From Thalassobius sp. Cn5-15 (GTDB lineage Bacteria; Pseudomonadota; Alphaproteobacteria; Rhodobacterales; Rhodobacteraceae), in assembly GCF_022347685.1 (NCBI RefSeq), contig NZ_JAKRGF010000002.1:124001-188000 (forward strand): a stretch of 64,000 bases of DNA, written 5' to 3'. This document shows positions 62,054 to 64,000 of the stretch, one piece after another. Position 1 is the first letter of the stretch. Each line of letters opens with the position of its first letter. Under the pieces are notes generated by a model, which was not told the DNA's origin, did not search any database, and saw only the letters and a program-made list of their open reading frames with translations. The translations under genes and the position numbers were made by a program.

Positions 62054-63510
62054 CACAACACATCCCCGATCAAAAACTGCGCCGCGCGGTCCAGCCGGAT
62101 ATGCGGCGGCCCCGCCCCCGGCCGCAGTTCAAGTGGCGCAGGTGCGAAACACATCACTGCGTAATCCTGATCCAGCCACTGCGTCTCCCCCTGCCGTGCC
62201 GGTGCAAGCAGCTGCGCGGGATCTTCCGGCAACGCCCCGGGATAGAAAGCAGCCCGCTTGCCGCTATCCAGCAGGATGCCCTGAACACAGTCCACCTCGC
62301 GCCCCTCATACGGCAGCCGTGCCTCTGACGTGGTGCGCAGTGCCGCCAGTGCCATCGCCTGCGTCTTGGCCCCCGCGAAATCCGCACGGTCACGGGCATC
62401 ACGCAGCAACGCCTCGGTGATCGCTGCCAGCTGCGGATGCTGGTTGTGATGCAAATGGTCGGCCTTCGTCGCGGCAAACAGGATCTTCTCAACCCGTTTA
62501 CCGCCTAAGATACGCGTCAAGAAGGCGCTGCGTCCGGGGCGAAAGGCGGCAAGAATGTCAGCCATAGACTGACGCAGATCCTCCACCGCAGCAGGACCGT
62601 GATGCAAAGCGCCCAGCGCATCCACCAGCACCACCTGACGGTCAATGTGGGCAAAATGATTGCGAAAAAACGGTTTCACAACCTGCGCTTTATATGCCTC
62701 ATACCGACGCGCCATTTCACGGCCCAATGTGCCGCGACCTGCACCTGCAGCGCCATCCGGCAGCGGGGCGAAGCTGAGAACGGGGGAGCCTGCCAGATCA
62801 CCAGGCAGCAGGAACCGCCCCGGCGTGCAATCCGAATACCCTGCCGCGCGGGCCGCGTTCAAATAGGCGGTGAAGGATTTTGCCAGCGCCTGCGCGGTGC
62901 CCTCTTCCAGCTTTGCCTCGAAATCAACACCCCGCAGATCCTCCAGAAAACCCACCGCCTCCTCACGCGCCTGCAGGCGGGTCAAGATATGATCACACCA
63001 GTCAGCATAGCTTTTGTCCAACAGCGCCAGATCCAACAACCATTCGCCGGGGTAATCCACAATATCCAGATGCACCGTGCGCATGCCCCGCACGCCGGAC
63101 AACAGGCCAGCAGGACGCAGCCGCAGTGACAGGCGTAACTCGCTGATCCCGCGGGTGTTGTCAGGCCAATGCGGGTCGGGGCCGGTGAGGGCGGCAAGGT
63201 TTTCCTCAAACGCAAAGCGCGGCACGGTGTCGTCTGGTTGCGGCTGCAAGAAGGCGGTGGCGATACGGCCCTCTGCCTCGGCCAGCAGTTGCGGCATGCG
63301 TCCACGATCTTTGAGGTTGGCGACCAGCGAGGTGATGAACACCGTCTTACCCGCCCGCGCCAATCCGGTGACGCCCAGACGGATCACCGGCTCAAACAGC
63401 GCCTCATTAACGCTGTCAGTCACGGTTTCCAATTGACGGCTGACCGCCTCTGCCACGGATGAGATGATCACGTACTCTCTGCCCTCTAACCCCTCTTGTC
63501 CATTCAACAT
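62053..63510 (-). CDS. YcjX-family P-loop protein
   Basis: 485 residues from the ATG at 63508-63510, GCAGGCG upstream; a GTG at 63516 is possible. P-loop GVTGLARAGKTVFITSL; other typical YcjX segments are LDIVDYPGEWLLDLALL (G3-like DxxG), VVLVDALGALHHGP and ILFAATKADHLHHNQHPQL (TKAD nucleotide specificity). A GTPase-like fold of unknown task, found in stress-induced envelope operons. Divergent from truA. Confidence 0.92.
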   Translation of the reverse strand: MLNGQEGLEGREYVIISSVAEAVSRQLETVTDSVNEALFEPVIRLGVTGLARAGKTVFITSLVANLKDRGRMPQLLAEAEGRIATAFLQPQPDDTVPRFAFEENLAALTGPDPHWPDNTRGISELRLSLRLRPAGLLSGVRGMRTVHLDIVDYPGEWLLDLALLDKSYADWCDHILTRLQAREEAVGFLEDLRGVDFEAKLEEGTAQALAKSFTAYLNAARAAGYSDCTPGRFLLPGDLAGSPVLSFAPLPDGAAGAGRGTLGREMARRYEAYKAQVVKPFFRNHFAHIDRQVVLVDALGALHHGPAAVEDLRQSMADILAAFRPGRSAFLTRILGGKRVEKILFAATKADHLHHNQHPQLAAITEALLRDARDRADFAGAKTQAMALAALRTTSEARLPYEGREVDCVQGILLDSGKRAAFYPGALPEDPAQLLAPARQGETQWLDQDYAVMCFAPAPLELRPGAGPPHIRLDRAAQFLIGDVL

Positions 63511-63655
63511 AGGCACGCGCCTGCTGCGATAAAAGCACCGTACGCAGGGGTTTGCGGGGAAAGCCTGCCAGAACTCCCCCTAAAATCACACCTACCCGTC
63601 CGGCACCCGTCCCGTGCCCCTTCCCATGTCGTGCAATTTCCGCTACGCCCCCGCC

Positions 63656-64000
63656 ATGCCCAGATTTGCCCTTCTTGTTGAATACCACGGCGCGCCCTTT
63701 GCAGGCTGGCAGCGTCAGGCCGATCAGCCTTCTGTACAGGGCGCGATTGAGGCTGCGCTGGCGAAGCTGGAACCGGGCGCGCACACCATCGCCGCCGCAG
63801 GGCGCACCGATGCAGGCGTGCATGCGCTGGCACAGGTGGCTCATTGCGATCTGCAAAAGGATTGGGACCCCTTCCGCCTGTCAGAGGCACTGAACTACCA
63901 TCTGAAACCATCACCCGTCGCAATCACCCGCGCGGCCCGCGTCAATGATGACTGGCACGCACGGTTTTCGGCGCATGAGCGGCGCTATGTCTTTCGTCTG
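63656..64000 (+). CDS. truA: tRNA pseudouridine synthase A (3' part beyond window)
   Basis: 115 residues visible. [21 protein letters not shown] is the standard TruA start, and [18 protein letters not shown] holds the catalytic aspartate. Modifies U38-U40 in tRNA anticodon arms. No ribosome site is seen before the ATG at 63656; an in-frame ATG at 63626 would add ten residues not typical of the family. Confidence 0.95.
   Translation, partial: MPRFALLVEYHGAPFAGWQRQADQPSVQGAIEAALAKLEPGAHTIAAAGRTDAGVHALAQVAHCDLQKDWDPFRLSEALNYHLKPSPVAITRAARVNDDWHARFSAHERRYVFRL

Overview
The window looks like chromosomal DNA of a Roseobacter-group alphaproteobacterium (Rhodobacteraceae). The basis is moderate-to-high GC, the gene neighbourhoods (ruvCAB joined to ybgC-tolQRAB-pal-cpoB-tilS-ftsH; ycjX/ycjF beside truA; DUF484-xerC; a phosphatidylcholine synthase) and the protein character. 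I see no rRNA, tRNA, CRISPR array, insertion sequence or prophage. Genus cannot be decided from the sequence alone. The left edge cuts a flavoprotein gene and the right edge cuts truA.

Layout. 1-6617: a catabolic operon read leftwards, made of a Pot-type ABC importer (binding protein, ATPase, two permeases) and a three-part flavin/2Fe-2S dehydrogenase of the HcnABC/opine oxidase type, with a divergent LysR regulator. 6804-8173: two-subunit 3-oxoacid CoA-transferase. 8240-9046: lytic transglycosylase. 9213-22765: a tad (tight adherence) pilus locus. It opens with three small Flp-type pilin genes coding for identical proteins, two of them on an almost perfect 387-bp tandem duplication, then a fourth pilin, cpaB, secretin cpaC, an OmpA-like lipoprotein, cpaE, cpaF, tadB, tadC, tadD, a second TPR lipoprotein, prepilin peptidase, and an AAA+ ATPase. 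22815-26017: ligase-associated helicase and its PdeM-type phosphoesterase. 26029-26889: a membrane-anchored LytTR protein. 27196-30786: one-carbon genes fhs and two folD paralogues; the second paralogue lacks the catalytic lysine. 30969-32309: MOSC protein and a membrane protein.

32479-45329 is a long leftward housekeeping block: ruvC-ruvA-ruvB, a MazG-like protein, an unknown protein, thpR, ybgC, tolQ-tolR-tolA-tolB, pal, cpoB, tilS, ftsH, many with ATGA stop/start overlaps. 45647-45975 holds a DUF1127 gene followed by a hairpin with a CTCCC loop and a strong terminator. This arrangement resembles the DUF1127/CcsR small-RNA modules of Rhodobacter. 46048-52463: small membrane protein, prmA, MATE and MFS transporters, priA. 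52571-55793: transaldolase, DUF484, xerC, pcs. 55898-59331: ogt and ileS. 59332-60117 is a gene-poor stretch full of hairpins and degenerate CTGGC repeats. 60118-61013: a 58-residue four-cysteine protein, divergent from a group III truncated haemoglobin. 61010-63510: ycjF/ycjX pair. 63656-64000: truA start.

The points most worth following up are the identical triplicate pilins with Asp5-Trp6 in place of Glu5-Tyr6 and CtrA-like boxes upstream, the FolD paralogue with Lys-to-Gln and Asp-to-Glu changes at catalytic positions, the DUF1127 gene with a CTCCC-loop RNA in its 3' region, and the four-cysteine protein/globin pair with its perfect inverted repeat. All functional calls rest on reading motifs and neighbourhoods; no database search was run.
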